Shown piece after piece: positions 34,584 to 45,807 of a DNA stretch of 64,000 bases. Source of the DNA: Codonopsis lanceolata (Eukaryota > Streptophyta > Magnoliopsida > Asterales > Campanulaceae); NCBI GenBank assembly GCA_013146195.2, contig CM028382.1:60154734-60218733 (forward strand), in the 5' to 3' direction. Under the pieces are notes generated by a model that was not told the origin of the DNA, made no database searches, and saw only the letters and a program-made list of their open reading frames with translations. The position numbers and the translations under genes were made by a program. Each line of letters opens with the position of its first letter. The stretch's first letter is position 1.

Positions 34584-34841
34584 CTCCCTCCGTCCTTAAA
34601 TTATCGTCCTCCTTTCCTTTTTCGTCCGTCCCAAAATAATTGTCCACTTTGAAACTTACCTTTTTAGAACATCACTTTTACCACTTTACCTTTTCTTTTT
34701 CACCATACTTTAATTATGAGCCACATATACATGGGCTTTAAAGGAAACTACACATTAAACCAATATTAATAATCCAGTCAAATAGGTTTTCTTAAACGGT
34801 GCACCGGGTCAACCATGACAATAAATTAGGGACGGAGGGAG
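34584..34841. mobile_element. Stowaway-type MITE (Tc1/mariner-like), 258 bp
   Basis: Inverted ends CTCCCTCCGTCC.. and ..GGGACGGAGGGAG pair over about 25 bp and the element is flanked by TA on both sides (34582-34583 and 34842-34843). Both are hallmarks of Stowaway MITEs. It has no coding capacity. Copy B of the surrounding DNA has a single TA and no insert at 45350-45351. Confidence 0.93.
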
Positions 34842-35433
34842 TATGTTTTAGCCTAAAACATGCATCATATAACTCAAATTGCATTTTTAGCATAAATCAT
34901 GCATAGTAGGGTTAAATAGTGACCACTAGTTTAATTATGCATCACAAAAATAAATTGCAGAAATTTCATGCATCATTACTAAATTGAGATAATTGCAAAA
35001 AAAAACCCTGACCTATTTTGTGTTTTGCAAAATTAACCTCGTGTATTGATTTTCACCAAATTGAACCTCCACCTATTTTCATTTTTCTAATTCAAACCTT
35101 CCGTCAAAGTGGTGTTAATTTTTTTAACGTGATGATGAGTTGGCTGCCCAGTTGGCAGCTGACGTGGACACTACAACTTCCAAATGATATTTCCCGCTTT
35201 TTTTCATTGCAAATTAAACCCTGTACATTTGTTTGTATTGCAAAAAGAACCTTGGTCAAACTGTAGTTTATTTCCCGCCATTTCTATTGCAAAATAAACC
35301 TTATACATTTTTTTTTGCAACATAAACCTTGCCAAAAACCAGATTTTGGCTATATATATACTCATTTCATCCTAAAAAAAATTCATCTCATTCTCTAACA
35401 ATCCATTTCATTAATTATATTTTTTATTTCACG

Positions 35434-35535
35434 ATGAACACAGTTCGCTGCCATTGTGGAAGGATGGCTGTCATACGAACATCATGGACTTGAGCGGCGG
35501 TTCCCTCTCTTTCTTCTTCTTCTCCGACTTGTGTA
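35434..35535 (+). pseudogene. GRF-type zinc finger fragment at the inner edge of the MULE TIR
   Basis: The ATG at 35434 lies about 30 bp inside the left terminal repeat. It opens a frame 'MNTVRCHCGRMAVIRTSWT', then a stop. In the next frame 'RRF' follows. The pattern C-x-CG..a-x-(R/K)TS-W-T..NPGRRF is that of plant GRF zinc fingers, seen in many small proteins such as those annotated At4g04775-like. Here the N-P-G part is deleted and the frame is lost, so only the first half of the finger is left. I know GRF genes as frequent passengers near MULE ends, but the link here is inference. Confidence 0.55.
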
Positions 35536-35805
35536 ATTTCTCATCTAATTTGGTCGGTCTCCTTCGGTAGGCACGGTCACCAAAAGATTTAGGGTATATA
35601 CCCAGATGTTCCATTCCAAACCAAACAATCAATTAGCCCTTTAATTAAAACAAAAAAAGTGGGAAATTAAGCAAGTGAAAATTTTTGGGAAAATTAACAA
35701 ACCTGGTTCGGGAAATTCTCTACTGGTGGCAAAAGTTTTGATACCCCGAAACAAACAAGTTAACGAAAGCAATTTCTCACAAATTGTCTGAATTAAGTCT
35801 CTGGT

Positions 35806-35871
35806 GTTTTTGTTTTTGTTTTTGTTTTTGTTTTTGTTTTTATTTCTGTTTCTGTTTCTGTTTCTGTTTCG
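35806..35871. repeat. Hexamer repeat (TTTTTG)n then (TTTCTG)n
   Basis: Tandem TTTTTG units grade into TTTCTG units. They lie within the MULE and explain Asn-Lys/Thr-Glu-rich reading frames on the minus strand. Confidence 0.9.
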
Positions 35872-35915
35872 GCGCACCAACAGTGGAAGCAAACCCATCT
35901 TAAATACCCCGTATG

Positions 35916-37335
35916 TAGGGGTGGCAATTCTGACCCAAAACTTGAAAACCCACCCGACCCGACTTGAGTTTTACCCAACCCAACCCAACCCAATAATATA
36001 TGTGGGTAAATACGGTAACACTGTATTTACCCGAGCAACCGACGCTTAATCGTATTTTTTTTTGCCGTAACCCGAGACGCCCGATTCCTCCGCTGCCGCC
36101 CAACCCCTCTCTCGTCGTTATCGATCCTCTCTCTCCCCGTCTCCTTCTCGCCTCCCTCTCCTGTGTTCGCTCTTCATTGCCACCCCTGCTCCAGATCTGT
36201 TCGCCTGCAATCCTCAATCCTTTCTCCGACCCAACTCCACCATCGCTCCCCGTGATCCGGCGGCCTCTTTTCTTTTTTAAATACGAACCTACCATCTTCG
36301 CTTGGCGTCATCGCCAAGAACAAAGACAAGAAGCTCGCTCACCATAGCCGCGGTTCTCATCTCATCGTCCCTACCTCCGAGCTCTATCTCCCACCGACGC
36401 CATCTACAGATCCGCCCGCCTCCTGTTGGCGTTAGTCTCGGCAAGAGTAGTGCTGCGAATGGTCAGATTCTCGCAAATTCGAATCTAAAAGCTTGAATTT
36501 GCCAACGCCATCCCATCTCAAGTAAGTATGTTCCAAATTTGGGTTGAATTATTCGTTGCAATTTACGAAAATTGTGCTGGAAATCTGTTGCATGTATTTT
36601 GCTTGAGATATGAATGTGATGATGAGTTTGTATTGTTGGGTAACCGATGGGAATATTGTGCAGAAACTTAGTCTCGAGAAGTAGTTGAGTGCCATTGTTG
36701 AATGTCGAATGTTGACTGGTAACTACTGAGCCTCGGGAACAACAAATTGAGGCAAATTTTGGACCTTGCAGCAGCTTGTATTTTTACACTATCCTGGCCA
36801 ACTGGATAACTGTAAATGTAATGAAACTTGTCTAAATTTCAGTGTATAGTTTGTAGCTTGCCCCACATCTCTGCATCTTCATTGTTGTTTTTATAAATCC
36901 GTCATTGATTGCCAGATGTGGAAGGTGGAGTTGGGAATTTAAGCTCCGAATGGTTTGGTTAGGTCTCATCAATATTATTCATTTGCGAAATTTCCTTCAA
37001 TGTACCTGGAGTAATTGATTTTTTCTTTTTGTCCTTGGGAGGTGGTGGGGGGGAGGAGGAGGAATGGGAATGGGGATAAGGTTGTTGAAAGAATTGTGTA
37101 ATTGTATTTGGCCTTTTTTTTTGCTATTTAAATGTAGTTTTTTTATGGGAATTTGTGGTCAAAACGGGTTGATCCGCTTCGACCAAGTTACCGCTTCAAC
37201 CCGTTACCCGCTTCGACCCACTCATTTTAACCTATTTTATATTTTGCATAACGGGTTCGACCCATGACCCATTACCCGCTTCGACCCGACCCATACCCGC
37301 TTCGCCTACCCGTATAAATGAAGGCGGCCACTCTA
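35916..37335. mobile_element. hAT-like non-autonomous element, 1.4 kb, nested in the MULE
   Basis: An 8-bp duplication cccgtatg flanks it (35908-35915 and 37336-37343). The ends TAGGGGTGGC.. and ..GCCACTCTA form a short imperfect inverted repeat. Both ends are rich in subterminal acccgacccga/cccgcttcgaccc motifs, as in plant hAT elements. No transposase or BED finger is visible in 1.4 kb. A GC-richer internal part (about 36080-36500) has plus-strand frames without recognised features and could be captured or leader sequence. Confidence 0.75.
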
Positions 37336-37343
37336 CCCGTATG

Positions 37344-38287
37344 TGAAGGCGGCGGCTGTCCGAAGATTTGATTGGACTCCAAGCAACCAAAGGAAGGCGT
37401 GGGCTCCAATCATATTGAGTAGAGAGGACTTAAAGAGAACATTATCCAACGTGGGCAACTCCATAAATGTTCCATGCACGCACCTTTAAATCCCTATGCG
37501 TAATCCCAAGTTCTAATATTTTTTATTTTGAGTAAGAAATCTTCGTAAAATCGTTTTACGGATGTTAATTCGTAAAATGAAGTTTCACTCTCTTACAGCT
37601 CAATTCATCAATATATGATAAATCTAGTAAAAAAGATCGATCTTACAAAAAATATCCATAAGACTGTCTTATACAATTTTTTATCTTTTATTTTATTTTA
37701 GTTCTTTTATTTTCATTTTTTAACATACTTGTTATCTCCTTAACTGTTTAGATGCTAAACAATCCACCTTTAAGTACTAAACGTGGCACCCCATTTAAAA
37801 ATAACAATTAATAAAGTGACCTTCTAACCCAAAAAAAAAAAAAACATACACACACAAAAGTTATATAATATGATAAAATGAAATAATAGGAGCAATTTAG
37901 TCTCACAACTTAGATCAACTTTAAGTCCGTCTTTTTTTTAAAGTCCAACATTTTTAATATAGCGAGAATACCTTAATTAAAAATTAAATTACAAAATAGA
38001 AAAACACCCCCTCCCTCTGTCTCTCCTTGTCTCTCCATATCTGTATATATCTCTTCTGGTTCTTGCTAATTGTACACAATATGGTTGCAATTGATCTTTT
38101 TCTTAATCCAAAGTCCAAACCATGTTTTTTTCCCCAAAACTCGTATGCAAATTGAAACTTATGCAACTAATTTTTTTAAAAAAATTAAATTGTTCATTCA
38201 CCGACGATATAGAATTCTTTTTGCACAATCGATTTTTGGAACACGACATGTGGTTAACAAAAATATAAAAAAATGAAAAATAAAATT
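37344..38287. other. MULE internal AT-rich DNA
   Basis: No frame with family features. It lies between the hAT-like insert and the right terminal repeat. Confidence 0.5.
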
Positions 38288-39107
38288 GATTGTTAGAGAA
38301 TGAGATGATTTTTTTTAGGATGAAATCAGTATATATATAGCCAAAATCTGGTTTTTGGCAACATTTATGTTGCAAAAAAAAATTATACAAGGTTTACTTT
38401 ACAATAAAAAAAACGGGAATTAACAAGTAATTCGATCAAGGTTTATCTTGCAAAAACAAAAAAAAATGTACGAGGTTTATTTTGCAATAGAAATGGCGGG
38501 AAATAAACTACGGTTTGACCAAGGTTCTTTTTGCAATACAAACAAATGTACAGAGTTTAATTTGCAATGAAAAAAACGGAAAATATTAGTTGGAAGCTGT
38601 AGTGTCCACGTCAGCTGCCAACTGGGCAACCAACTCATCATCACGTTAAAAAAATTAACACCACTTTGACGGAAGGTTTGAATTGCAAAAATGAAAATAG
38701 GTGGAGGTTCAATTTGGTGAAAATCAATACACGAGGTTAATTTTGTAAAACACAAAATAGGTCAGTTTTTTTGCAATTATCTCTTACTAAATTGCATCAT
38801 TTTAGCCTAAATATTGCATGCATAAGCATTATTAATAGAGTCAGAAATGCTCCAAAAGTGCCAAACAGTGCTAAAATCTTGCAGATCTGAATTATATCCA
38901 AGCAGATCTAAAAAAAGAAGAACCTACAGAAGTAGGTGGAAGGTTGGACACATGGGTGTTCCAATTACGGAGAATATTGCCCCAATCGTCCTTGGAATAG
39001 GTGTACTTGATTTTATTCCGGATCAAAGGAGGAAATTCCTTCCTCCTTTCGCCAGATTCTGGGTGCATAGGAGTCTTCCCCTTCCTGGATCGCGATAAAG
39101 AAGCCAT

Positions 39108-40490
39108 CTACTAGACTCGAAAACACTTAAGTTGACGGAAGAAAAATGAGAAAATGAGCAAAAATGGAGAAGAAATGGAAACAGGCAATAATGGCCGCGT
39201 CGGAGGAGAAGCAGAGAAAGAAGCGAAGAAGAGAAGGAGCAGTGGCTCCTCTCCTCTCTCTCCCGTCACTAATAATGGGAGGAAAAAGGATTTTTCTTTT
39301 TTCCTCATTCAAAGTTTGAAGCTGCGACACTTAAGTCTCCAGGTTCCAAAAGTTGCGGAATGGCCCCCAAAGCTTAACGAAAAGTTAACAAAAGTAATTT
39401 TGTTAACCAAATTCGACGGCCATCCATCCAAGGGTAAGAGAAAAGTGATATCCCCAGCAGATCAGTCGCAAAATAAGCAGAAAAGCCAGAAATTCAGGCG
39501 GCAATGGTACGAAAAAAAAAGAAAAAAGAAAAAAACGAATAGAAAAAAAGAAAAAAAAAGAGAATTGAAAAGAAAGAAAAATAATTGAAAAAGAAAGAAG
39601 AAAAAAGGATTGAAAAAAGAGAGAGAAAGAGTTGAAATAAAGGAAGAAAAAAGAAAATAAACAAATAATAAGCGTGCAAATAAAGAGAAATCGCAAGCAT
39701 GCAGAAAAAAAAGAGAAAAACAAAAAAAAGAAGAAGAAAAAAGAAAAGAAAAGGAAAATAAAATCGAGAGAGGGAAAATGCATGTACAAGAAGAGAAAAA
39801 GAAAAATGTATAAGTGGATGCAACAAAAGAAAATGCGGCGGCAAAAGAAAAAATTTCGGCTAAAGCTAGAAAGTGCAGCAAAGAGAAAAACAGCAGCTAA
39901 AAGAAAAGAAAAGGAAATTCCAGCTGGAACCAAAAGATGCAACAGCAAGGAAAAAGAAATTTCTAACCAAGGTTAGAAAGAGCGGCAAAAGGAAAAATGT
40001 AGCAGCATCAAGAAAGATTTTCTAGCTAAAGCCAAAAATATAGCGGAAAAAGGGAAAAGGATTTTCCAGCAAAGGCTGGAACTACGATAAAAGAAAAATC
40101 CCCAGCGGGTGCAGCAAGAGCAGCACAAGAGCAACATGAAATAGTAAGGGTAGCAGGAGCAGCAAAGAGCAACATAAAGCAGCAAGAGCAGCAAAGCAGC
40201 ACCAGCGGCAATTTGCCGCAAGGGCACGGCAAGGGTAAGAAAAGGAAGTTATTTTCCTTTTCTGTGCATTTGTATGATATTTGGAAGACTTTCCTAACGG
40301 GGCAGGCAACCCCGGGGTAAGGGAAAGACTTTGTCCTCCAACGAAGGCTTCGTGCCTGAGGAGACATTGAATTCCAGACATCAATCGCTGTGTTGAAAAA
40401 CTTTCTTTTAAGGGGCACGCAACCCAATATAAGAGGGAAAAGTTTTGTTCTCCGACGAAGGCAGCGTTCCTAAGGAGACATTTCATGCCG
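39108..40490 (+). repeat. Purine-rich and GCAGCA-rich internal tract of the Tat element, copy A
   Basis: From about 39505 to 39960 the plus strand is almost entirely purine (AAAAGAAAAAAG-like), then it becomes rich in GCAGCA and AGCAA words to about 40210. Long frames on the minus strand here are simply Phe/Leu/Ser-rich translations of this composition. The same tract occurs in copy B (46195-46860) with different exact repeats. It lies upstream of the antisense gene's start codon, so it would contain that gene's promoter if one exists. Confidence 0.7.
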
Positions 40491-40494
40491 CACA

Positions 40495-40862
40495 GCAGCA
40501 GACGAACTACGAATGGTCTGATTCCTTGGCTAAGGATACATAGGCAGTCTATTTCGGTAGACACGACTATCGCAGCACTTTATAATTACCTTTGCAGCAC
40601 TCATTTGATAAAGCTTTGCAGCACTTGTTCATGTACCACTGCAGCACTCGCACCGCAGCATTTGATCCCCGGCAGACTGAACTACGTTTCGGTCTGATTC
40701 CTTGTTTAAGGATATGTAGGCAGCCTATTTCGGTAGGCACGACCATTGCACGAGTGATAGTTTAGGTGTTGGCCTAAACTACGTTTTGGTCTGAGTTCCT
40801 ATATTAAGGGATACGTAGGTAGCCTACACTAGTAGGTCCGACCATTAGAGCTTTTCATTGCA
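40495..40862 (+). repeat. Tandem repeats upstream of the LTR, Tat/Ogre type
   Basis: Three diverged copies of a unit of about 80-90 bp (aactacg..ggtctgattcctt..aaggatacgtaggcagcctatttcggtaggcacgacca) at about 40505, 40679 and 40778. The phrase ggatacgtaggca is one I associate with Tat/Ogre LTR retrotransposons. Between the first and second copies lie five spaced gcagcac words (40571-40660), which are altered together in the copy at 48390-48487. Confidence 0.8.
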
Positions 40863-41078
40863 TATCTGTTTAAAAACTACGATAACCTGCTATAACCGAC
40901 TAAATATGTCTAGACTATGGAGTTTGGTTAGCATTATAAATTGTTGCATTATAACCGTTACCTGTTGCATTCCTCTCCTATTTTAATTGCACGAAATTGG
41001 AGAGTCTATTGTTTTTCAACGATGTTCGTCTACTTAGTAAGCCTCGGGTTACACATAGACTCCATCGTTGAGGGGCTC

Positions 41079-42299
41079 TGTAGACACCCCAATTTCGTAA
41101 CACTGATATGTGACTCTGACATGTGATATCAAGAACTGTTTAAACCTAACAAATGTCAAGTTACAGGAGTGTTAAAAATGCAAAAGGCAAAACAGGATGT
41201 GCGAAACAGTAAAATGCGAGGGATAAAAGTGCAAATTCTGAAAGATGAACAGTGCTATGGCACAGCCAAAAGAGGACCTTGGCGCCGCACCAAGAAGACC
41301 TTGTGTCCCCTCCCAGTTAACACATTGTGCAAGTTCGAAAGCCCGGTGTACAAGGATTTTGAGCGTATAGAGAGGATTTGTTATCCTCGATGAGTCCTCT
41401 CCTTCAGCTATAAATACAGGCTTCGGGACTCACTTTCAGGACCCCCGGAAGAAAAGAGAGAAAACGACGATAAAATTTCTTTATGTCGTTCTAACGCTGA
41501 GAAATATAGAAAGTGAAGTGAGATAGGGAGTGGTCAGCCTATAAAGCCTTGAAACCCTACCAAAACTCCGCCAAACAAAAAACCCACCTATTAAAGTGAT
41601 CCCTAGCCTTTTAGTTACGTATCCACCCTATTTCCCCAGCCCAAAAACCATAAAATAAGCCGTTACTCTGTCCGAGTAAATAGGTTGAAATCGCCAAAAA
41701 TTAGTCGTTATTCCGCCCAAATAAATAGGTCAAAACCACCAAAACTAAGCCGTCACTCTGCCCGAGTTAGCAAGCCGAAACCACCAAAAATAAGCCGTTA
41801 CTCTGCCCATATCACATCAGCAGCAGCGTAAAAGTCTCCCTCTCCCGAGAAGGACAGAGCGAGCACCCTCCGCTCTAAAAGGTAATAGCCTTTAAGGGTG
41901 TTATTTTTATAAAAGTTATTCTTTAAATCCTACTCAATGTAGAAAATATAAGTCGTTGTGCTGCCCACATTTAGTTAGAAAATATTATGTAAAAGAGCCG
42001 TTATAATGGCCAAATATTTTTAAATATATTTGTAATTATTATAAGGAGACAGCTGCAAGTCCGTAAATAATGTAGCCGCGGATGTATTTGCTTTTATTTT
42101 CCTGTCTTTCAATGATTTGTTTATTTGCTAAATAAATATAACAAAAAGCATATTTTAGCCAAAAACTGCTTTTGAGACCGAAAGGGCGAGTTGGGTGCCT
42201 AGTACCTTCCTAACTCGTAACTTAGCGTCCGAACCCGTTTTGCAATCTCTGGTTTTTCTTTTCTTTTGGTTTTGCTTTATTTTTTCCTTAAAATAAAGA
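41079..42299 (+). repeat. LTR 1 of the Tat/Ogre-type element
   Basis: It starts TGTAGACACCCC directly after a polypurine tract (TTGAGGGGCTC, 41068-41078). It contains a TATA box (ctataaatac, 41409-41418) and ends ..CTTAAAATAAAGA next to TGGTGACTCT (42300-42309). The last compares well with the tRNA-Arg primer site TGGCGACTC known from Ogre elements. Nearly the same sequence recurs at 48906-50110 and in part at 47205-47855. The phrase 'aa(a)taagtcgttactctgccc' repeats four times inside it (41650-41810). Confidence 0.85.
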
Positions 42300-42837
42300 T
42301 GGTGACTCTATAAAACATTTTGGATCCAGTAGGGCGTCGCAACACTCCTTTCCTGCACTTTTCTGTTTTCCCCTAAAAAATGGAGAATGAGAATGAAAGG
42401 GTGATGCATTCCTATATCCTGGTATCCCCTAAACAAAGGATAACTTGATGCAGGAAATCCAAAGCACCAATAGTGACCCGAAATAGGCCATAAGGCTATT
42501 TTCATAAAATCCATAGTGGGGCCTCGCAACATCCTTTTTTGCACTTTTCCGTTTTCCCCTAAAAAAGGGAGAACGAGAATGAAAGGGTGATGTATTCCCA
42601 TATCCTGGTATCCCCTAAACAAGGGTTAACTTGATGCGGGAAACCCAAAGCTCCCATATTGGACCAAAAATCTACTAATGTCAACCAAGGCGTATTCCAA
42701 CGCGCTATTTTAGACAGCACTCCTCTCGCACTTCTAATTTCGTTTTCCCCTAAACAATGGAGGATGGAATGAAAGCAGTGGTGTCCCGCATCCTCACGTA
42801 CGCGCACCACTATGCAAGGGCGTACGGGCGCACGCCA
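42300..42837 (+). repeat. Primer-binding site and leader with ~190-bp tandem repeats
   Basis: After the tRNA-Arg-like site come two and a part units (about 42344-42538, 42539-42727, 42728-42785) containing cgttttcccctaaa, gagaatgagaatgaaaggg and tatcctggtatcccctaaac. The leader stops abruptly at about 42837, where exon 3 of the antisense gene begins; gag and pol are absent. Confidence 0.8.
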
Positions 42838-43579
42838 GAACCCGACGCTCCTTAGGAATCTCGACATCTGGAAGCATCTCCTCTACCACATGACCGCCCC
42901 ACTGATACTGAAAGGTAGAGAAGACGTCATCAGGCTTAGTGAAATCCAGATTCTCGTCGAGAGATGGGATGGAAGGCCTCGACCTGGCAGAGGCATCAGA
43001 AGCCCGTCGGGGCACAGTAGGAGCCGGAAAGGGAGGATGAAGCACTGTCCGCAAGAACTCCTCATATGCCATAACCGGAAAATCAGTCGCTGGTATAAGG
43101 AATTTCGACAGGTACTGATACCTGTTCGGCAGGTGGTCGGGCTCTATCATCAAAAAAGGGGGCCTAGGAGGCACCACCACTAGAGGCACCAAAATCGAAT
43201 GATCCTGGCGATTGACCTGCTCGCCCATATATAAAGAATCCACCATAATGGATACCATCAGTACCCGGCAGCGGCTCAATCCCAAAGTAACAACATAATT
43301 CCCCTCCAGACCTTCCCAAGGAAGGAAGTGCACTGTACCCGGACTCGAGCTAGTAATCCGCTCTTGCACCCGTTCCTTCTTTGCACAACCGCCGTCCTGA
43401 TCTGGCCGAACTCTGTTCTCATCAATAAACTGAAGTAGATAAGGTGGCTGGTGGACACGCTGACGAAGACGACCCGGCGTGAAATGAAAGAATTAAAAGG
43501 CCCAGACCAGCAAAAAGAAAGAAAAATAAAAGAAAGAAATTTTATCAGCAATAAAAAAAATGTATGCTGCAAAAAAAAT

Positions 43580-43582
<3 letters not shown>

Positions 43583-43629
<47 letters not shown>
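43583..43629. repeat. (TA)n microsatellite in PMD intron 2, copy B
   Basis: TA run at the same intron position as in copy A, with a different length. Confidence 0.9.
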
Positions 43630-43634
<5 letters not shown>

Positions 43635-44773
43635 AAAAAAAAGGAAACAACAAAAGCAAGAAAATGCATATATCTCCCACGCCGGGGCAAATCCATTCAT
43701 GGTCGGCGAGCCATTCCGGCAAGCCCTGTCCATGGAAGCATAAAGTTCGGCCAGGCCCGCCTGCCCCCAATCATAATCATGAATCCGCTCAAAATCTGCC
43801 ATGCAGGCCAGGATAGAAACCCTTAGGGTGGTAGAAGAGTTGGCAAAAAGCGACGTGCCAAGGAAGAAAAGTAGAAATTCTCTAGCCACACGAGCCACGG
43901 CTGCGGGGTCATTTTCTGGGACCCTCCCAGTGTTGGCTAGAAGCCATCTTCGTACGTTGCTAATAAAAATCTCATCCGTCGATTTCAATTCTGGCTCGAA
44001 ACCGAGGAGGTCCTCCACCTCCTCAGGACACCGACGGAGAGTATAATCAGGAGTCAAAGTCTCACCAATACTGGTAGGGAGGCTGGTGATAACGGAAAAA
44101 TCGCAAGGAGTCATGGTCGCCTCCCCCCAGCTGAAATGAAAAGTATGGGTGGTATCCCACCAATAATCCCGAAGCGCATAAAAATCAGCAGAGAACTCGT
44201 GAAGGGGCGAAATGTATGAAGAAAGGCACTAAAACCAGAGCCCTCCACTAAGACTTGTGCCGCCACGGGCAACATGCGATAAATATCCATCACATTAGAA
44301 CAAGAAGCCTGAACCCTCTGAAACGGCCTGCGGAACTAAAAAAAAAAAAAGAAAGGGAAAGAAGAGGTAAGTCTACTATCTTTATTTTCCTCGCAAAAAA
44401 TGAATGAATAAGTATAAATAATAATGATGAGTAATGATAAATAATAAACATGTTGCATGCATCGTATTTTGTGAATCATAAAATTGCAACATGCTAGTTC
44501 CTGTGATGCATTTTATAATAAAAGCATCATTTTGCATGTGAAAAATAATAATAAGCATTTGGCATCCATAGGAAAAAAGTAAAAAAAAAATATATTTTTT
44601 GCATTTAAGAGTATATGTTGCATTCTTTTTGCATTCTCGCATAAAAAATAATAAAAAAATGATAGACCTTTGCGCATCTAAATATGTATTTTAGTATTTT
44701 AGGCATTATAAAAAATAAAAAAATGTATATTCTGCATTTAAGAGTATATGCTGCATTCTTTTGCATTCTCGTA

Positions 44774-44874
<101 letters not shown>

Positions 44875-45807
44875 AAATAGAAGGGGGTATATGTATCTTT
44901 TTGCATCAAAATGTGTATTTTTGCATCTTAGGCATCATAAAAAGTGTATTTTGCATTTTGAAAGAATATACTGCATTTTTGCATTTTCACATGCATAATA
45001 AAATAAAGAATGCCCATGCATCATGTTATCAAGCATCCCATAATTTTTCTCCATTGCATTTGCATCAAATAAAGTAATATATGCATCAATCATTTGCATT
45101 TATTGTCCAATAAGCTGCATTATGGTTGCACTAAAAAGAAAATAAAATGCCACCAATCATGAAAAGAAAATATTCCCATGGCATTTGCTATGTCCCTGCA
45201 GCATAAGCATGCATGAGAAATGAATTTTAGGGCATAAAATATATCTGTTTTGTCCTGCATTTATCCGAAAAATGTGCCCGAAAATATGTCCAGAAAAAAT
45301 TGCATTATATTCAGAAAAGTCCGTTTCATGAGCATATAGCATATAAAAATATATTTTAGCCTAAAGCATGCATCATATAGCATCAATTGCGTTTATAGTA
45401 TAAATCATGTATAGTAGGGTTAAATAGTGACCACTAGTTCAATTGTGCTTTGCAAAAATAAATCGCATAAATTTCATGCATTATTACTAAATTGTATCAT
45501 TTTAGCATAAATAATGCATGCATAGACATTATTAACAGAGTCAAGAATGCTCCAAAAGCGCAAATCAGTGCTAAAATCTAGCAGATCTGAAGTATGTCCA
45601 AGCAGATCTAAAAAGAAAGAAACTTACAGAAGTGCTTGGAAGATTGGACAGATGGGTGTCTCAATCGCGGATGATATTGCCCCAGTCATCCTTAGAATAG
45701 CGATATTTAAATTTATTCCGGATCAAATGAGGAAATTCCTTCCTCCTTCCGCCAGATTCTAGGTGCATGGGAGCCTTCCCCTTCCTGGATCGCGATGAAG
45801 AAGCCAT

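Larger units (their letters stand above)
33560..34985. repeat. PMD intron 1 segment rich in TGCAT/CATGCA motifs
   Basis: The intron is extremely AT-rich and has many TGCAT, ATGCAT and CATGCA words (for example near 33905, 34052, 34221, 34442, 34858, 34900 and 34969). The corresponding intron of copy B (44450-45540) has the same property. CATGCA is the core of plant RY elements bound by B3-domain factors. Whether it matters here is inference. Confidence 0.6.
34986..38783. mobile_element. Mutator-like element (MULE) with long TIRs, 3.8 kb, non-autonomous
   Basis: The target duplication ttactaaatt (10 bp) lies at 34976-34985 and 38784-38793. The terminal inverted repeats are long: 34986-35405 pairs with 38288-38783, beginning GAGATAATTGCAAAAA, with small indels and about 70 bp extra in the right arm. 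Copy B of the host sequence has the target once (45484-45493) and no insert. A 9-11 bp duplication with TIRs of several hundred bases is typical of MULEs. No transposase (MULE/SWIM) is visible. Inside are a GRF-zinc-finger-like start, a hexamer repeat and a 1.4 kb hAT-like insertion. Confidence 0.92.
31646..39107 (-). pseudogene. Antisense four-exon plant-mobile-domain gene, copy A
   Basis: The gene runs opposite to the retrotransposon. Exon 1 is 39107-38928 (starts 'MASLSRSRKGKTPM', donor GTAGGT). Exon 2 is 33446-32788 (acceptor CCGCAG, donor GTATATG). Exon 3 is 32653-31966 (acceptor TTTTTGCAG, donor GTAGAA). Exon 4 is 31813-31646 (acceptor TTTCTCAG), ending in an acidic tail 'DGDDDDADDG' and stop. 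All introns fall between codons and the exons total 1695 bases. Exon 2 has PMD-like phrases ('HTFHFSWREATMTPCDF', 'AAITGLPTSIGE'), as in MAIN/MAIL-related proteins. Against copy B, exon 2 lacks one base (near 32895) and exon 3 has one extra (near 32537), so the frame is broken. Intron 1 holds a MITE and a Mutator-like element. The function in retrotransposons is unknown. Confidence 0.72.

Noticed and set aside
39403..39976. Long open frames (up to 181 codons) on the minus strand, and a Lys/Arg-rich frame on the plus strand
   Set aside because: They are translations of a purine/pyrimidine-asymmetric tract (Phe/Leu/Ser or Lys/Arg/Glu only). Three frames are open at once, and the matching copy near 46.2 kb has a different sequence. 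No coding signal.
40026..40564. Overlapping minus-strand frames of 84-160 codons over GCAGCA-rich DNA
   Set aside because: Low-complexity Leu/Ala/Cys-rich translations of tandem repeats. The repeats explain the sequence and frames are not kept in the other copies.
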